Of a DNA stretch of 64,000 nucleotides, positions 27,079 to 36,559 are shown in pieces. Numbering within the stretch: the first letter of the stretch is position 1; each line of letters opens with the position of its first letter. The stretch spans positions 124,001 through 188,000 of the forward strand of contig NC_083374.1 of NCBI RefSeq assembly GCF_029542785.1. The letters run 5' to 3'. The notes beneath the pieces are model-generated. The model did not search any database. It saw only the letters and a program-made list of their open reading frames with translations, and was not told where the DNA came from. The position numbers and the translations under genes are program-made. Source of the stretch: Malassezia japonica. Lineage: Eukaryota > Basidiomycota > Malasseziomycetes > Malasseziales > Malasseziaceae.

Positions 27079-29037
27079 ATGCATCGATGCGTCGTGCGTG
27101 CGATGGGGGCCGCGGCGGGGCGTGCATACGCACGCCCCGCCGCGCGCCCCTTGACGCAGCATGCCGCGCCGGTGGGGCGGCAGCGCAGCGAGCGCCTCGC
27201 GACGCTCTACGGCGCGCTCGCGCGGGCCGAGCCGGCGGCCGTCTATGACGCATTTCTGGGCGTCGAGGAGGCCAAGACGCCGCTCGCCGCCGCCGAGTAC
27301 CGCCATATCCTGCAGGTGCTGCTCGAGGCACAGCCGACCACGCGCCAGACCACCGACCAGATCCTTGTGCTGGTCGAGCACGTAAAGCGCGCACAACGCA
27401 TGTATGCGCAGGCCACGTCGCCCAACGATGTGCTGGTGCGCGATGAGCTGACTGCGCTTTTGCAGGATGCCTACCTGTGGAACACGCTGCTGTCGAGCGC
27501 GCGTGGGCGGCAGCGGCGGACGCCGCCGAGTTTGCTGCTCGAGCTACTCGATCTGTTTATTGCCGCCGAGCAGAGTGCAGGGGGAGGGCGCGGGACAAGG
27601 AAAGAAGGGGAGGAGGATGGGCTCCAGGCCCTTTACCGTGCAGGGATATCGAATGCAGGGGTGCCGAGCGACGTGCCGAGTGACGTGCCGAGTGACGTGC
27701 CGAGCGACGTGCCGAGTGACGTACGGAGCGACGTGCCGAGCGACGTGCCGAGCGATCTACCAAGGGCAATGCCAAGCGACGCGCCAAATACCATGCCAGG
27801 CGGCGCGCCAAGCCCCGACTCGACGAGCACCGCCCCTTTCACCACCGAAACGTCTGTCACGGTCCCATTGCATTCGGATGGGAAATGCAGCCCATCCGAT
27901 GCCAGTCTCCACGCATCCCCCTCCCCCACCTCGCGTCCCCCTTTTCCCAGCACCGTCTCGTTCAATATCCTGCTGCATGCCATTGCACGCAGCGCCTCTG
28001 GCGCGCCGAACCGCCAACAAAAGCCCTTGTCGTCTCTCGCCGCCGTCCGCCGCGAGCTCGCGGCGGGGCGCTATACCCGCGCCGACGCCATCTCCTTCTT
28101 TCGCCTCGTCTGGCGCCGCCTGTGCGAGGCCGGCACGCCGTCGGCCGCCTCGTGGGCGATCCGTGCCCTGTTCTTTGCGCAGCTCGAGCACGAGCAAGGC
28201 ATGCACGACTGCATGCGGGCGATGGTCGCTGCCGGCGCATGCTCGACGGCCTCGGTGAATACGGCGCTCGGTGCGTACGCCGCGCGGCACCGCGATGCGT
28301 CGGCGGACCTGTGCGCCGTGTACGAGGCGCTGCGCTACAACCAGCTTCTCGACGAGCTGCGGCGTGTCGGCCATGCTGCGCGCCCCCCCGCGCAGTCCGA
28401 TCCGGCGGTGCGGCGCGTGCTTGGCGTCGACGCCGTCCCCCCCGACGTGCTGCCCGACCGCGCGACGTACGCGCTGCTAGTGCGCCTGCTTACCCAGCGC
28501 GGCGACCTGAGCGGCGCGCTGCGTGTGCTGCACGACATGGTCGTCACGCCGAGCGCGCCTCCTACGACCTCCCTCCCCCGCCCGTACGTATCGCTGGGCG
28601 AGTCGGATGCCCATGGCATGGCGCCGAGTGTCGACGTGTACCATGCGTTCTTTTCCGCCTTTGCCAAGTACGGCGTGCCGGCCGACGTGCGGCAGCGCGG
28701 CGCGGCGCCGCACGAGTGGGAGTGGGCCGCCCCCGACACGCTCTGGAACGTGCACACGCTCGCCGAGCTCTTTGAGGGCTACCTGCGTGTGGACCCCCTT
28801 CATACCCCCCCCCGGCGCTCGCGGCGGCGGCCGAGCCAGGCGCCTGCGCCCACGCCGCACCAGCTGTACCAGGTGCTGCTTGCGCTGCAGCGCGTCGGCC
28901 ACGGGCACCACGCGTGGGTCTGTGCGCAGTGGCGGCGGCTTGTCGCCAAGTTTGACGACCCGAGCCACTGGTACGACTTTCGCGTGGATGCGCGGCTTGC
29001 GGCGAGTCTCGCGGCGCTTGGGTGTCCTATTTCGTAG
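27079..29037 (+). CDS. PPR-type mitochondrial protein
   Basis: A 652-residue helical-repeat protein, likely an organellar RNA-binding factor. The N-terminus MHRCVVRAMGAAAGRAYARP is presequence-like. Recognisable pentatricopeptide-like repeats include TYALLVRLLTQRGDLSGALR and VDVYHAFFSAFAKYGV, and SFNILLHAIARS is another repeat start. Between helices lies a VPSD tandem repeat encoded by eight 12-bp units. The ATG at 27079 is the first one in frame after the dehydrogenase stop; 27103 is an alternative. Its last 11 bases overlap the 3' end of the convergent GCP3 gene. The specific target transcript is unknown. Confidence 0.75.
   Translation: MHRCVVRAMGAAAGRAYARPAARPLTQHAAPVGRQRSERLATLYGALARAEPAAVYDAFLGVEEAKTPLAAAEYRHILQVLLEAQPTTRQTTDQILVLVEHVKRAQRMYAQATSPNDVLVRDELTALLQDAYLWNTLLSSARGRQRRTPPSLLLELLDLFIAAEQSAGGGRGTRKEGEEDGLQALYRAGISNAGVPSDVPSDVPSDVPSDVPSDVRSDVPSDVPSDLPRAMPSDAPNTMPGGAPSPDSTSTAPFTTETSVTVPLHSDGKCSPSDASLHASPSPTSRPPFPSTVSFNILLHAIARSASGAPNRQQKPLSSLAAVRRELAAGRYTRADAISFFRLVWRRLCEAGTPSAASWAIRALFFAQLEHEQGMHDCMRAMVAAGACSTASVNTALGAYAARHRDASADLCAVYEALRYNQLLDELRRVGHAARPPAQSDPAVRRVLGVDAVPPDVLPDRATYALLVRLLTQRGDLSGALRVLHDMVVTPSAPPTTSLPRPYVSLGESDAHGMAPSVDVYHAFFSAFAKYGVPADVRQRGAAPHEWEWAAPDTLWNVHTLAELFEGYLRVDPLHTPPRRSRRRPSQAPAPTPHQLYQVLLALQRVGHGHHAWVCAQWRRLVAKFDDPSHWYDFRVDARLAASLAALGCPIS
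27661..27756 (+). repeat. 12-bp minisatellite inside the PPR gene (VPSD repeat)
   Basis: Eight units of GTGCCGAGYGAC-type sequence, all in frame, encode VPSD-type tetrapeptides with one VRSD and one ending in L/I. Units differ at few positions, so the array is probably young and may vary in length between strains. Confidence 0.9.
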
Positions 29038-31132
29038 TGCGCGTCGCGTCGTCGCGGCCGCGGCGGTAGTATACATTAAAGTTCCAGCGGCGTGCCAGGT
29101 CGCGCACCGTCAGGTTCGGGTGCCGCTCGAGCACGCTGATCATGGCCGGCATGCGCTCGGCGAACGTGGCGTGCGCCGTGTCCAGGCGCTCGGTCGCGTT
29201 GCGCAACGTGCGCTCCGCCGACTCGAGCGTGCCCAGGTCCGAGGCGAGGCGCTCCATCTCTTTCGCGGCGTAGTACGTCAGCTCGCCGAGTGCCGCGCAG
29301 TACGCAAGCACCGTGTCGAGCTGCGCACGTACCTCGTCGGCGAGCTGCTCGGCGTGCGAGCGCTTGCCGCCGCGCAGGAGCGCGTTCGAGATGAGCGTAT
29401 GGAGGTAGGTGCGGTGCGTCTCGATGAGCTGGTCGAGGTCGCCCGGGTGCTGCGTAAAGGCCTGCTCGAGCGCGTGCCACGAATAGGCAATCACCTCGAG
29501 CTGGTTGAAGCCCTGCAGCTGGCGCACAAAGTGGATCATCTCGCTCAGGCGCACATTCGCGCGCTGGAGCAAGGCAAAGAGCCGCGCGCGGGGCCCGAGG
29601 TGCTCGTCGCGCAGCACGCGGTTCTGTGCGTCGAGCACGTCCGCCCACGCCGCATCCACCGCGGTCTCGGCGCGCTTAATCTTCCACAGGTAGTTGAACA
29701 GGATCTGGTAGCCGGCCATGGCGCTCGCGTCGAGCACCGCGCTGACCGGCGACTCGACGCGGTACTCGAGCGTAAAGGTGTCCCAGCCCGTGTCCCCTTG
29801 CGAGAACTCGAGCGAGCGCGCGTCGAGGCGGCGCAGGATATCGGGATCGTCAAACTGCGCGTTCGATGCGCGGATCGCCGTCTCGAGCGCGGCAGAGAGG
29901 TTGTGCTGGTAGATCGTGTGCGCGGGCCGCGCGAGGCTCGGGCCGAGCGACGCCATGAGCGCGTCGGCAAAGTCGCCCTTGGTGAGCATCAGGTACTCTT
30001 TGAGCGCACGCAGGTGCTCCCAGAGGCGGAACTTGTGCAAAAAGGTGTGCACCAAGCGCTCGTTTGCCGCGTCGTACACCGCGTCGATCGCGTGCTCGAG
30101 GCCGGTCATGTCCGAGTACCGCAGCGTCCGCTCGTGGTTCGTCGACTGGAGCGACGCGTGCATCGCCGCCCACTCGCTCTCGCCGCAGCTGCAGCGGATA
30201 AAGTTGAGCGAGCGCCCGGTCGAGAAAATCTTGCGCGCAAAGTGCTCGCTCAGGAAACTCGGCAGCTGGTCGCTGCGCAGCACAAACTTGCTATGCCACA
30301 CGTCGGCGGCGTTTGTCTGCTCGTCCGCCGCCGCCTCGTCCGCGGGCCGCGCGCGGCGCACCGGCTCGGGGTGCTGCAGCGCGATAAAGAACTCGCCCGA
30401 GGGGTCGTCGAGCTCGCCATCGTAGATCCAGCGAGACAGGCACCGGAAAAAGGGGCGCGAGACGTGGTCGAGGAGCGTCGAGGTAAACTGGCGGATGAAC
30501 GGATCGCCGGTCAGCGTGTACGCGTGGATCGTCGAGACGAGCGCACCGCCGTGCACGCCGCGGCACGACTCGACGATCGTGCTCATCATGCGCATGCGCA
30601 GCAGCGGCTCGCGCGTCTGCTGCACGAGCCCTTGCAGGGTCAGCGGCTGCGCCTCGCCGCCCTCCGTCAGCACCGTCCACTGCGTCTCGAGCGCGGCGAC
30701 CATCGCATAGTACTCAGTGAGCTCAGACGCGAGAAAGTGGCACAGGCTCTGCGTAATGAGGCGTGTCTCGCTCGCCTGCGCGTGTGCGTCGACAAAGTCG
30801 CGCACGCGCACATAGAGCTGGCCGAGCTCGGCGAGGCGGTGGATGCGGTCCTGCACCGGCGCAGGAATCGTCCCACAGCCCTCGTCAAACTCGAGGCGCA
30901 ACACCTGCTGGCCCGCACTGTGCGCCAGCGCGCCGTCGTCGCGCGCCGCCTGCCACTCGGTGCGCAGATGCACATGACTGCCGCTGATGCCTTGCAGCAG
31001 GTAGAGCACGTCGCGCAGCAACGCCTGCTCGGGCACATGCGATTGTCCTTCCTTGGCACGCAGTCGCTCGAGCAGCGCCGCGCGGGGGACGCGCTCGCCA
31101 GGCTGCACGTCGCGCACCCGCACCACCTGCAT
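29027..31132 (-). CDS. Gamma-tubulin complex component 3 (Alp6/Spc98)
   Basis: Component of the gamma-tubulin complex that nucleates microtubules at the spindle pole body. It has 701 residues with no intron, shorter than most GCP3 proteins. GRIP1 motif: FRCLSRWIYDGELDDPSGEFF. GRIP2 region: YLMLTKGDFADALMASL, RPAHTIYQHNLSAALETA and LEFSQGDTGWDTFTLEYRV, all typical of GCP3 rather than GCP2. The shortness comes from a reduced N-terminal extension. The stop lies inside the 3' end of the convergent PPR gene (11-bp overlap). The start is 64 bp from the divergent AMSH start. Confidence 0.93.
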   Translation of the reverse strand: MQVVRVRDVQPGERVPRAALLERLRAKEGQSHVPEQALLRDVLYLLQGISGSHVHLRTEWQAARDDGALAHSAGQQVLRLEFDEGCGTIPAPVQDRIHRLAELGQLYVRVRDFVDAHAQASETRLITQSLCHFLASELTEYYAMVAALETQWTVLTEGGEAQPLTLQGLVQQTREPLLRMRMMSTIVESCRGVHGGALVSTIHAYTLTGDPFIRQFTSTLLDHVSRPFFRCLSRWIYDGELDDPSGEFFIALQHPEPVRRARPADEAAADEQTNAADVWHSKFVLRSDQLPSFLSEHFARKIFSTGRSLNFIRCSCGESEWAAMHASLQSTNHERTLRYSDMTGLEHAIDAVYDAANERLVHTFLHKFRLWEHLRALKEYLMLTKGDFADALMASLGPSLARPAHTIYQHNLSAALETAIRASNAQFDDPDILRRLDARSLEFSQGDTGWDTFTLEYRVESPVSAVLDASAMAGYQILFNYLWKIKRAETAVDAAWADVLDAQNRVLRDEHLGPRARLFALLQRANVRLSEMIHFVRQLQGFNQLEVIAYSWHALEQAFTQHPGDLDQLIETHRTYLHTLISNALLRGGKRSHAEQLADEVRAQLDTVLAYCAALGELTYYAAKEMERLASDLGTLESAERTLRNATERLDTAHATFAERMPAMISVLERHPNLTVRDLARRWNFNVYYRRGRDDATRTTK

Positions 31133-31196
31133 GGTTGTTTGGGCTCGCGTTGGTATTTCCCCAATCCCATCGGGCCTCCACTACCTCCACTCCGCG

Positions 31197-33723
31197 ATGG
31201 GCCTCGCGACCCGAGGCCGCGATGGCCACGGCACGCATACGAACCGGCTTACGGTGCCGACGAACCAGATCAGTTTCTTGGGCGATCCCGCGCCACAGAG
31301 TGCGGCGGTGCATGCGCCGGTGCGCCTTCCCGCGAGTCCGGAGGAGCTCGATGCACACCTGCACTCGCTGCGGGACGAGCTTAAGTTTTCGAGTGCGATT
31401 CCGGTGGGCCAGTGGATCCGCAAGGCGGATCTGTTGAAACGGCAGGCCGACCAGCATCACACGGCTGGGGATCTCGAGGAACAGTACAAATGGTACGTTG
31501 TTTTGCTCACACAGCCTATCAAAATGCGCACGGTACGCCGGTTTCCTGACGCAGCATCCTCGTCGACCTCATTCCGAACGAGCACACGGGGTACGCACGC
31601 CTCGACAAAGAGGTACGTCGCGCGACTGACACAGGCAAAAGCACGGGTACAGCGCGTACGTGGCTCGACTTACGCAGAACGCCGACACGATCCAGAATCT
31701 CGTCTCGCTCACACGCGACACGCTGCGCGAGGTGCGCGAAGACGCCATGGAGGAGCGGGGGCCCGTGTCGCCGCAGTCGGCGTCGCGGGGGGCACCGGCG
31801 CGCCCGTCGCTGCGCACCGCAGAGAGCCCCCCCAAGGCGGACCAGCGCTCGCCGGGGACGAAACGCGTCTCGTTTGCGACAGAGGAAGAGGCAGCGGCGC
31901 CGTCGCCGACACGCAAAGGACTACGCGGCGTCCTCTCCTTCTCTGGGCGCAGGCGCAACAATGACGAGGCAGAGCCGGGGCCGAGCGCATGGCCGTGGGG
32001 GCGCACGGCACAGCAGGCGCCCAAGGCGAAGCCCAGCCGCTTTTCGCTCGCACCACGCACGCCGGACGCGGCAGAGGCGCAGGCGAGCGTGCCGCCCGCT
32101 GCCGACGAAAAGAAGCTCAAGCCCAAGACGAGCCGCTCGTTGCTGACGGCGCGCGCGCCGGCCGATACGCCGCTCTGTGACAAGACCGTCGAAGAGCGGG
32201 CCGGCGTGGACCACCATGCCGACGAGAAGCCCGCCGACGACCACGGCACAAAAGACACGGCGAGCGAGGCACGTCTGTCGGCTCCGGAAAGCGAGACGAG
32301 CCCGCTCAGAGACGAGACGAGTCCATTGGCACGAGACGCGAACTCGCTCGGCAGGGTGTCCAGCCCGCTCGGCACGGAGCCTGCACTGCTCGACAAGCAG
32401 AGGGAGCGCAGGGAGCGCAAGGAGCGCAAGGAGCGCAAGGAGCGCAAGGAGCGCAAGGAACGCAAAGAGCCGCGCGAGCCGCGCGAGCCTCGAGAGCGCA
32501 AGGAGCGCAAGGAGCCGCGCGAGCGCAAGGAGCCCCGAGAGCGGCACAAGCGCCCCGAAAAAGACGTGCCGCCGCAGCTCGCCCCCCTCGAGCTGCCGAC
32601 GTCGCCCATCGCGATCCCGATGCCGAAGGACTCGCCGAGCAAGCACGCACTCGCATCGCCGCACCGCCTGACGGGCCCCGAGGAAAAGAGCCTCGTGAGC
32701 CCGCTGGCCAAGTCGGCGAAAGGGCCCCGTCCGCTCGAGGCCAAGCCTCTTGCTCCCATGGCGATGCCTGCATCGCTTGTCGCGGTGCCTGAGCGCGCGC
32801 CCGACCTATACACGGCCGTGTCGCAGCACATGTCGCCGCATCAGCAACAGCAAGGCTTTGTCCCAACGGCCGATGCGCAGGCCAAGTCGCAAGAGGCCGT
32901 AGCGCGCCTGCTCGGCTCGGATCCGCCCCGCACGCTCGACATGCGCCTGCGCGATGCTGCCGCGTCGATCGTGCGTACGCCGTCGCCCCTCTCGCGCCCC
33001 CAGCGCCCCCCCGGCCCACGGAGCACGGCGACAAAAGGGCGCTGGGGCGCGCTCTTTTCCTCCAGCCAGCCCCCCCTGCCGAAGGAGGAGCTGCCGGGGG
33101 CGGCGGAGCATGCGGTGCTCACGACCGGCACGCCCGCCTCGGCGGTGCCCGCGACCGAGGCCGGCGCGAAGCTGCGGCAGGTCGTCCTGCCGACGGCCCT
33201 TATCACCACTTTCCTCGCGCATGCTGAGCCCAACACCCGCGCGGACCGCGAGACGTGCGGCCTTTTGCTAGGGAGCGAGCGCGAGGGCGCACTGCACGTC
33301 ACCGACCTCGTGCTCCCTGCCCAGACCGGCACGAGCGACTCGTGCACGGCCGGGAGCGAGGAAGAGACGACCGCGCTGCAGATTGAGCGTGGCCTAATGA
33401 CCCTCGGCTGGATCCACACGCACCCGTCGCAGAGCTGCTTCCTCTCCTCGCTCGATCTGCACACCCAGGCGGGCTACCAGGCGCTGCTCGACGAGGCCAT
33501 CGCCGTGGTCTGTGCGCCGCAGCACCAGCCTGATCTGGGCATCTTTCGGCTGACGAATCCGCCGGGCCTCCGGTACATTCTGCAGTGCACGCAGCCTGCG
33601 CCGTTCCACGCGCATGTGGCCGCGGCGGATGAGGACCTGCCGCTGTACACCGATGCGACGCACGGACATGTCAAGCTGGATAGCGGCGCGGGCGCCACGG
33701 TGGTCATTCACGACCTGCGCTAG
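31197..33723 (+). CDS. AMSH/Sst2-type JAMM deubiquitinase
   Basis: Endosomal zinc protease that cleaves Lys63-linked ubiquitin chains. Exons are 31197..31492, 31515..31532 (18 nt), 31555..31612, 31635..31655 (21 nt) and 31678..33723, giving 812 residues. Four 22-nt introns lie within 185 bp. Removing all four gives a continuous USP8-dimerisation/MIT-like N-terminus through ARILVDLIPNEHTGYARL. The middle is disordered with KERKE repeats. The C-terminal MPN domain has E656 in ETCGLLLG and the JAMM motif HTHPSQSCFLSSLD (H711, H713, S721, D724), all intact. The stop lies 15 bp from the convergent LIM gene stop. Confidence 0.92.
32404..32535 (+). repeat. 9-bp GAGCGCAAG-type repeat inside AMSH
   Basis: An imperfect run of GAGCGCAAG-type units encodes alternating Glu, Arg and Lys, broken by EPREPRE stretches. 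It probably forms a charged single helix or linker between the N-terminal domain and the protease domain. Confidence 0.7.
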
Positions 33724-33738
33724 CTATGTACAGATACC

Positions 33739-35481
33739 CTAGTTCGCACGACGCATCCACGCTTGGTAGCAGTCCAAGTCGCACGGCGCGCCGTCCGGCC
33801 CCTGAAAGACCGGCGCGTCGTGCAGCGGCGCGCGGCAGCGCGTGCAGACGAAGCAGTCAGGGTGCCAGTCTGCGCGCAGCGCACGCACCACGTCGTGCTC
33901 AATCGGCAGGCGGCACGCCTTGCACTTGGGCTTGTGCAGCCGCGTGTGGCACTTTTCGCAGTAGGGGTGCGCACCCTGTACAAAGAACGGCTTGCCGGCG
34001 TACCCCTCGTCGGTATCGACGCTCGCGTCAGGCTTGGGCGACGGCAAATCCTTGGGATCCAGGAATGGATCGCCGCAGCTCGCGCAGAAAAAGTGCAGCT
34101 CGTGGTACGAGCGCTCGCCGAGCTGCGCGTCGTCGATCGTGACGAACCGCTCCTCGACAATCGGCGTCTGGCAGTGGAAGCAGCGGCGCGCAAAGAGCTC
34201 GTGAAAATCGAGGTGGCAGTACGGACGGCCGTCGTGCTCGTAGAACGAGACGTGCTCAAGCGGCGTCGTGCACTGCGCACAGACAAAGCACCGCGCGTGC
34301 CACGCATGGTTCATTGCATGCACCATCGCACCGCCGATCCACTTGTCACAGCCGTGGCACGTCTGGTGGATGCCAGCCGACACGCGCACCCCGGCACGGT
34401 CCGCGGCCGAGGTACGCGACGCACGCTGCGCATGCGGAACAGAGATATCGTCAAAGGAGACCGTCGCATCGTGTGCCTCGCTGGGGTCCATCATGGCGTC
34501 GGTCATGACCTCGCCATCAATCATAATCATCGGCACAGGAGGACCGCCGGGGATTGCGGGGGTCATGGGATAGGGACGCATAGAGCGCACAGGCGACGGC
34601 GTACGTGCAATGCGGGGGATATTCGCCTCGGGCGTCCGGCAGCGTGTCGGCGTCTCGGGGCGGTCGGGGTGCAGCGACTCGAGCGGCGTCGTGGGACGCG
34701 GCTCGGGCGTGCGCGACGGCGGCGGGGGCGTGCGCGGGGGCGTCGCAGGTGGCCGCGCACCGCGCGGCGATACAGGCCGCTCGCTCACGGGTGTCGTCGG
34801 CCGCTCGCCTACGGGCGTCACCGGCCGTCGGGGCGAGTCGCTAAACACGTCGTCCGACGGCATCGGACGGCCGCCTTTGAGCGGCGACGCCGCACGCGCA
34901 ATGACCGGAACAGGCGCCTGCGGTGTCACGGGCCGCGGCGGTACGCGCCTCGCAAGCGGACTCTCGCGGCCAGCGCGGATCGCATGCATGCTTTGAGGAC
35001 TCGGCAACGGACGCCCCTGCTCGACGCTCGGCAGCGGGCGGGGGCTGCTGCGTCCCGTGTGTGGCGAAAAGGGCGTCACACGCACCGGGGTCATTCCCGC
35101 CGTGCGCACGAGCTGCGGCGCGGTGCTGCTCTCTGAGAGCTCGTCGCGATTCTCCCAGCGCCGTTCGCTGAGCGGGGTCGGCGGCGCGGGCAGCGGCCGC
35201 CCCTTTTCGGGCGTATCCATCCTGCGTCGCTGCCCCATGCGCGACGGCGATCCAAGCTCCATGAGCTCTTCCGCGCGTTTCCGGAGGCTCTCGCTCTTGC
35301 TCAGGGGTGTTGCCGGCCGGCTGCGGGTCGGGCTGGGGGTGCTGGGCTTTGGGGGAACAGGCGGGGGCGTCTCTACACCCCCCCTAAACACCTCATATGC
35401 GCTCGGAGAAGCGCACACGCCACCCAGCGGCCTGGGAAGCGGGCGCTGCCGCACCGATGGCCCCGGCGCACTCGGCTGCAT
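33739..35481 (-). CDS. LIM-domain protein, paxillin (Pxl1)-like
   Basis: A 580-residue protein with a long Pro/Ser/Arg-rich N-terminus and three LIM zinc-binding domains at the C-terminus. LIM1 starts near residue 373 (CHGCDKWIGG), LIM2 near 433 (CFHCQTPI) and LIM3 near 521 (CKACRLPIEHD). Each has the Cys/His spacing of the family. The layout resembles fungal paxillin-like Pxl1, which acts at the cytokinetic ring and in Rho signalling; that orthology is inferred. The N-terminus MQPSAPGPSVRQRPLPRP is the first Met after the divergent promoter. No intron is visible. It is divergent from a mitochondrial gene across 78 bp. Confidence 0.85.
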   Translation of the reverse strand: MQPSAPGPSVRQRPLPRPLGGVCASPSAYEVFRGGVETPPPVPPKPSTPSPTRSRPATPLSKSESLRKRAEELMELGSPSRMGQRRRMDTPEKGRPLPAPPTPLSERRWENRDELSESSTAPQLVRTAGMTPVRVTPFSPHTGRSSPRPLPSVEQGRPLPSPQSMHAIRAGRESPLARRVPPRPVTPQAPVPVIARAASPLKGGRPMPSDDVFSDSPRRPVTPVGERPTTPVSERPVSPRGARPPATPPRTPPPPSRTPEPRPTTPLESLHPDRPETPTRCRTPEANIPRIARTPSPVRSMRPYPMTPAIPGGPPVPMIMIDGEVMTDAMMDPSEAHDATVSFDDISVPHAQRASRTSAADRAGVRVSAGIHQTCHGCDKWIGGAMVHAMNHAWHARCFVCAQCTTPLEHVSFYEHDGRPYCHLDFHELFARRCFHCQTPIVEERFVTIDDAQLGERSYHELHFFCASCGDPFLDPKDLPSPKPDASVDTDEGYAGKPFFVQGAHPYCEKCHTRLHKPKCKACRLPIEHDVVRALRADWHPDCFVCTRCRAPLHDAPVFQGPDGAPCDLDCYQAWMRRAN

Positions 35482-35525
35482 CACGCCAAAACGCTCGCGA
35501 GCCGCCGACGCGTCCAGGCGAAGAT

Positions 35526-35531
35526 CACGTG
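35526..35531. promoter_or_regulatory. CACGTG box in LIM / mitochondrial-gene promoter
   Basis: CACGTG in a GATCACGTGATT context, in the 78-bp divergent promoter. It matches the other intergenic copies. Function is inferred from recurrence. Confidence 0.4.
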
Positions 35532-35559
35532 ATTTCCACCGAACTTCCTTCTCCTGACG

Positions 35560-36222
35560 ATGGTGGGCAGCGGAAGTGTGCGTGCGTTGCGTGCCGCTGC
35601 GCCGAGCGCGCGCGCGTTTAGCACAAGCAGCGTTACGAGTCTGTCGCGCCGTGCGAACCGATTGAATAAGCGCAAGAAAGACGAGGCGCTCCACCAGGCC
35701 GTCTCGCTCTACCACCTCACCCCCAGCTTCTTCCCGCTGGCCCCTGCTGAGAAGGACGCCGAGCTGGGCGATGCGGTGACGGAAAGCATTCTTGGCCAGT
35801 TCTATGGCGAGCGCGATGGCCGGCCTTTTGTGCAGTTCGCCACGACGTCGGAGCTCTTGCACCAGCACAACCAAGATGTGCAGACCGGCCGCAAGGACAC
35901 GCTCGGCGAGCTCGATATGTACGATACCCTGCGCATCCAGCACACGCTCGCGTCGGACGTCTCTGGACGTCCGCAGGCGTCTGCGGAGCCGGCCGAGGGG
36001 CCGGTGCGTGTGCGCCAGCACTTTGTGCACCAGCCGAGCGCATACACGACGCGCCGCGCGCGCGATGCGGCGGGACACGGCGACCTATACAGCAACGAGG
36101 AGATGTCGACGCGCAGTGCGCAGGTCCGCGACGCGCTCTTTGGCACCGTCGCCGGCGAGCTGCCCGGCCTCGACGTGGTGCGCGAGCGCGAGCGCAAGTG
36201 GCAGGGCGACGAGGAGAAGTAG
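35560..36222 (+). CDS. Probable mitochondrial protein of unknown function
   Basis: A 220-residue protein. The N-terminus (VRALRAAAPSARAFSTSSV) is a textbook mitochondrial presequence with an RAFSTSS-like cleavage region. The mature part begins with a basic RRANRLNKRKKDEAL helix and contains LYHLTPSFFPL and ELDMYDTLRIQHTL. The basic start, size and neighbourhood would suit a fungal-specific mitoribosomal protein, but I do not recognise the family. It is followed by ~160 bp and then the tRNA gene. No intron is visible. Confidence 0.7.
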   Translation: MVGSGSVRALRAAAPSARAFSTSSVTSLSRRANRLNKRKKDEALHQAVSLYHLTPSFFPLAPAEKDAELGDAVTESILGQFYGERDGRPFVQFATTSELLHQHNQDVQTGRKDTLGELDMYDTLRIQHTLASDVSGRPQASAEPAEGPVRVRQHFVHQPSAYTTRRARDAAGHGDLYSNEEMSTRSAQVRDALFGTVAGELPGLDVVRERERKWQGDEEK

Positions 36223-36381
36223 AGATGCCAAAAAATGTTTTATCGAGACGTGCGTGAGCCTGTGGTGCGGTGTGGTATCATGGTGTCGTGGTGTCGTGGT
36301 GCGCCGAGCCAGTGCTGGGCTTGGCCGCCCCCCGTAGTATCCCGTTATCTAGCCACTCTCACCTCTTTGCTTCCATCGGTT

Positions 36382-36463
36382 GCGCCAATGGTTTAGTGGT
36401 AAAATACAGCTTTGCCATCCCAAAGATGTAGCTGTGCCGGGGGTTCGATTCCCCCTTGGCGCA
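36382..36463 (+). tRNA. tRNA-Gly (anticodon GCC) with an 11-nt intron
   Basis: The acceptor stem GCGCCAA pairs with TTGGCGC and A73 follows. The D arm has GGTTTAGTGGTAAAA, and the T arm is GGGGG-TTCGATT-CCCCC. The anticodon stem CAGCT pairs with AGCTG, with loop TTGCCA and then T after an 11-nt intron at 36418-36428, right after position 37. The mature length is 71 nt, normal for tRNA-Gly. A T6 run at 36466-36471 is the likely polymerase III terminator. Confidence 0.95.
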
Positions 36464-36465
36464 CA

Positions 36466-36471
36466 TTTTTT
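36466..36471 (+). terminator. Polymerase III T-run after tRNA-Gly
   Basis: Six consecutive T residues lie three bases after the tRNA 3' end, the standard signal for polymerase III termination. Confidence 0.8.
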
Positions 36472-36559
36472 ATTTCGCACGCATACCGATGGCCACGTGG
36501 CATCGCGCGCCGCGTCGCAGGGGTCGCGAGCGCCTTCGACGCCGACGAGGGCAGCCAGG

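Noticed and set aside
28467..28497. GTACGC...CTTAC...CAG stretch inside the PPR gene.
   Set aside because: It encodes part of a good PPR motif (TYALLVRLLTQRGDLSGAL), and removing 31 nt would break the frame.
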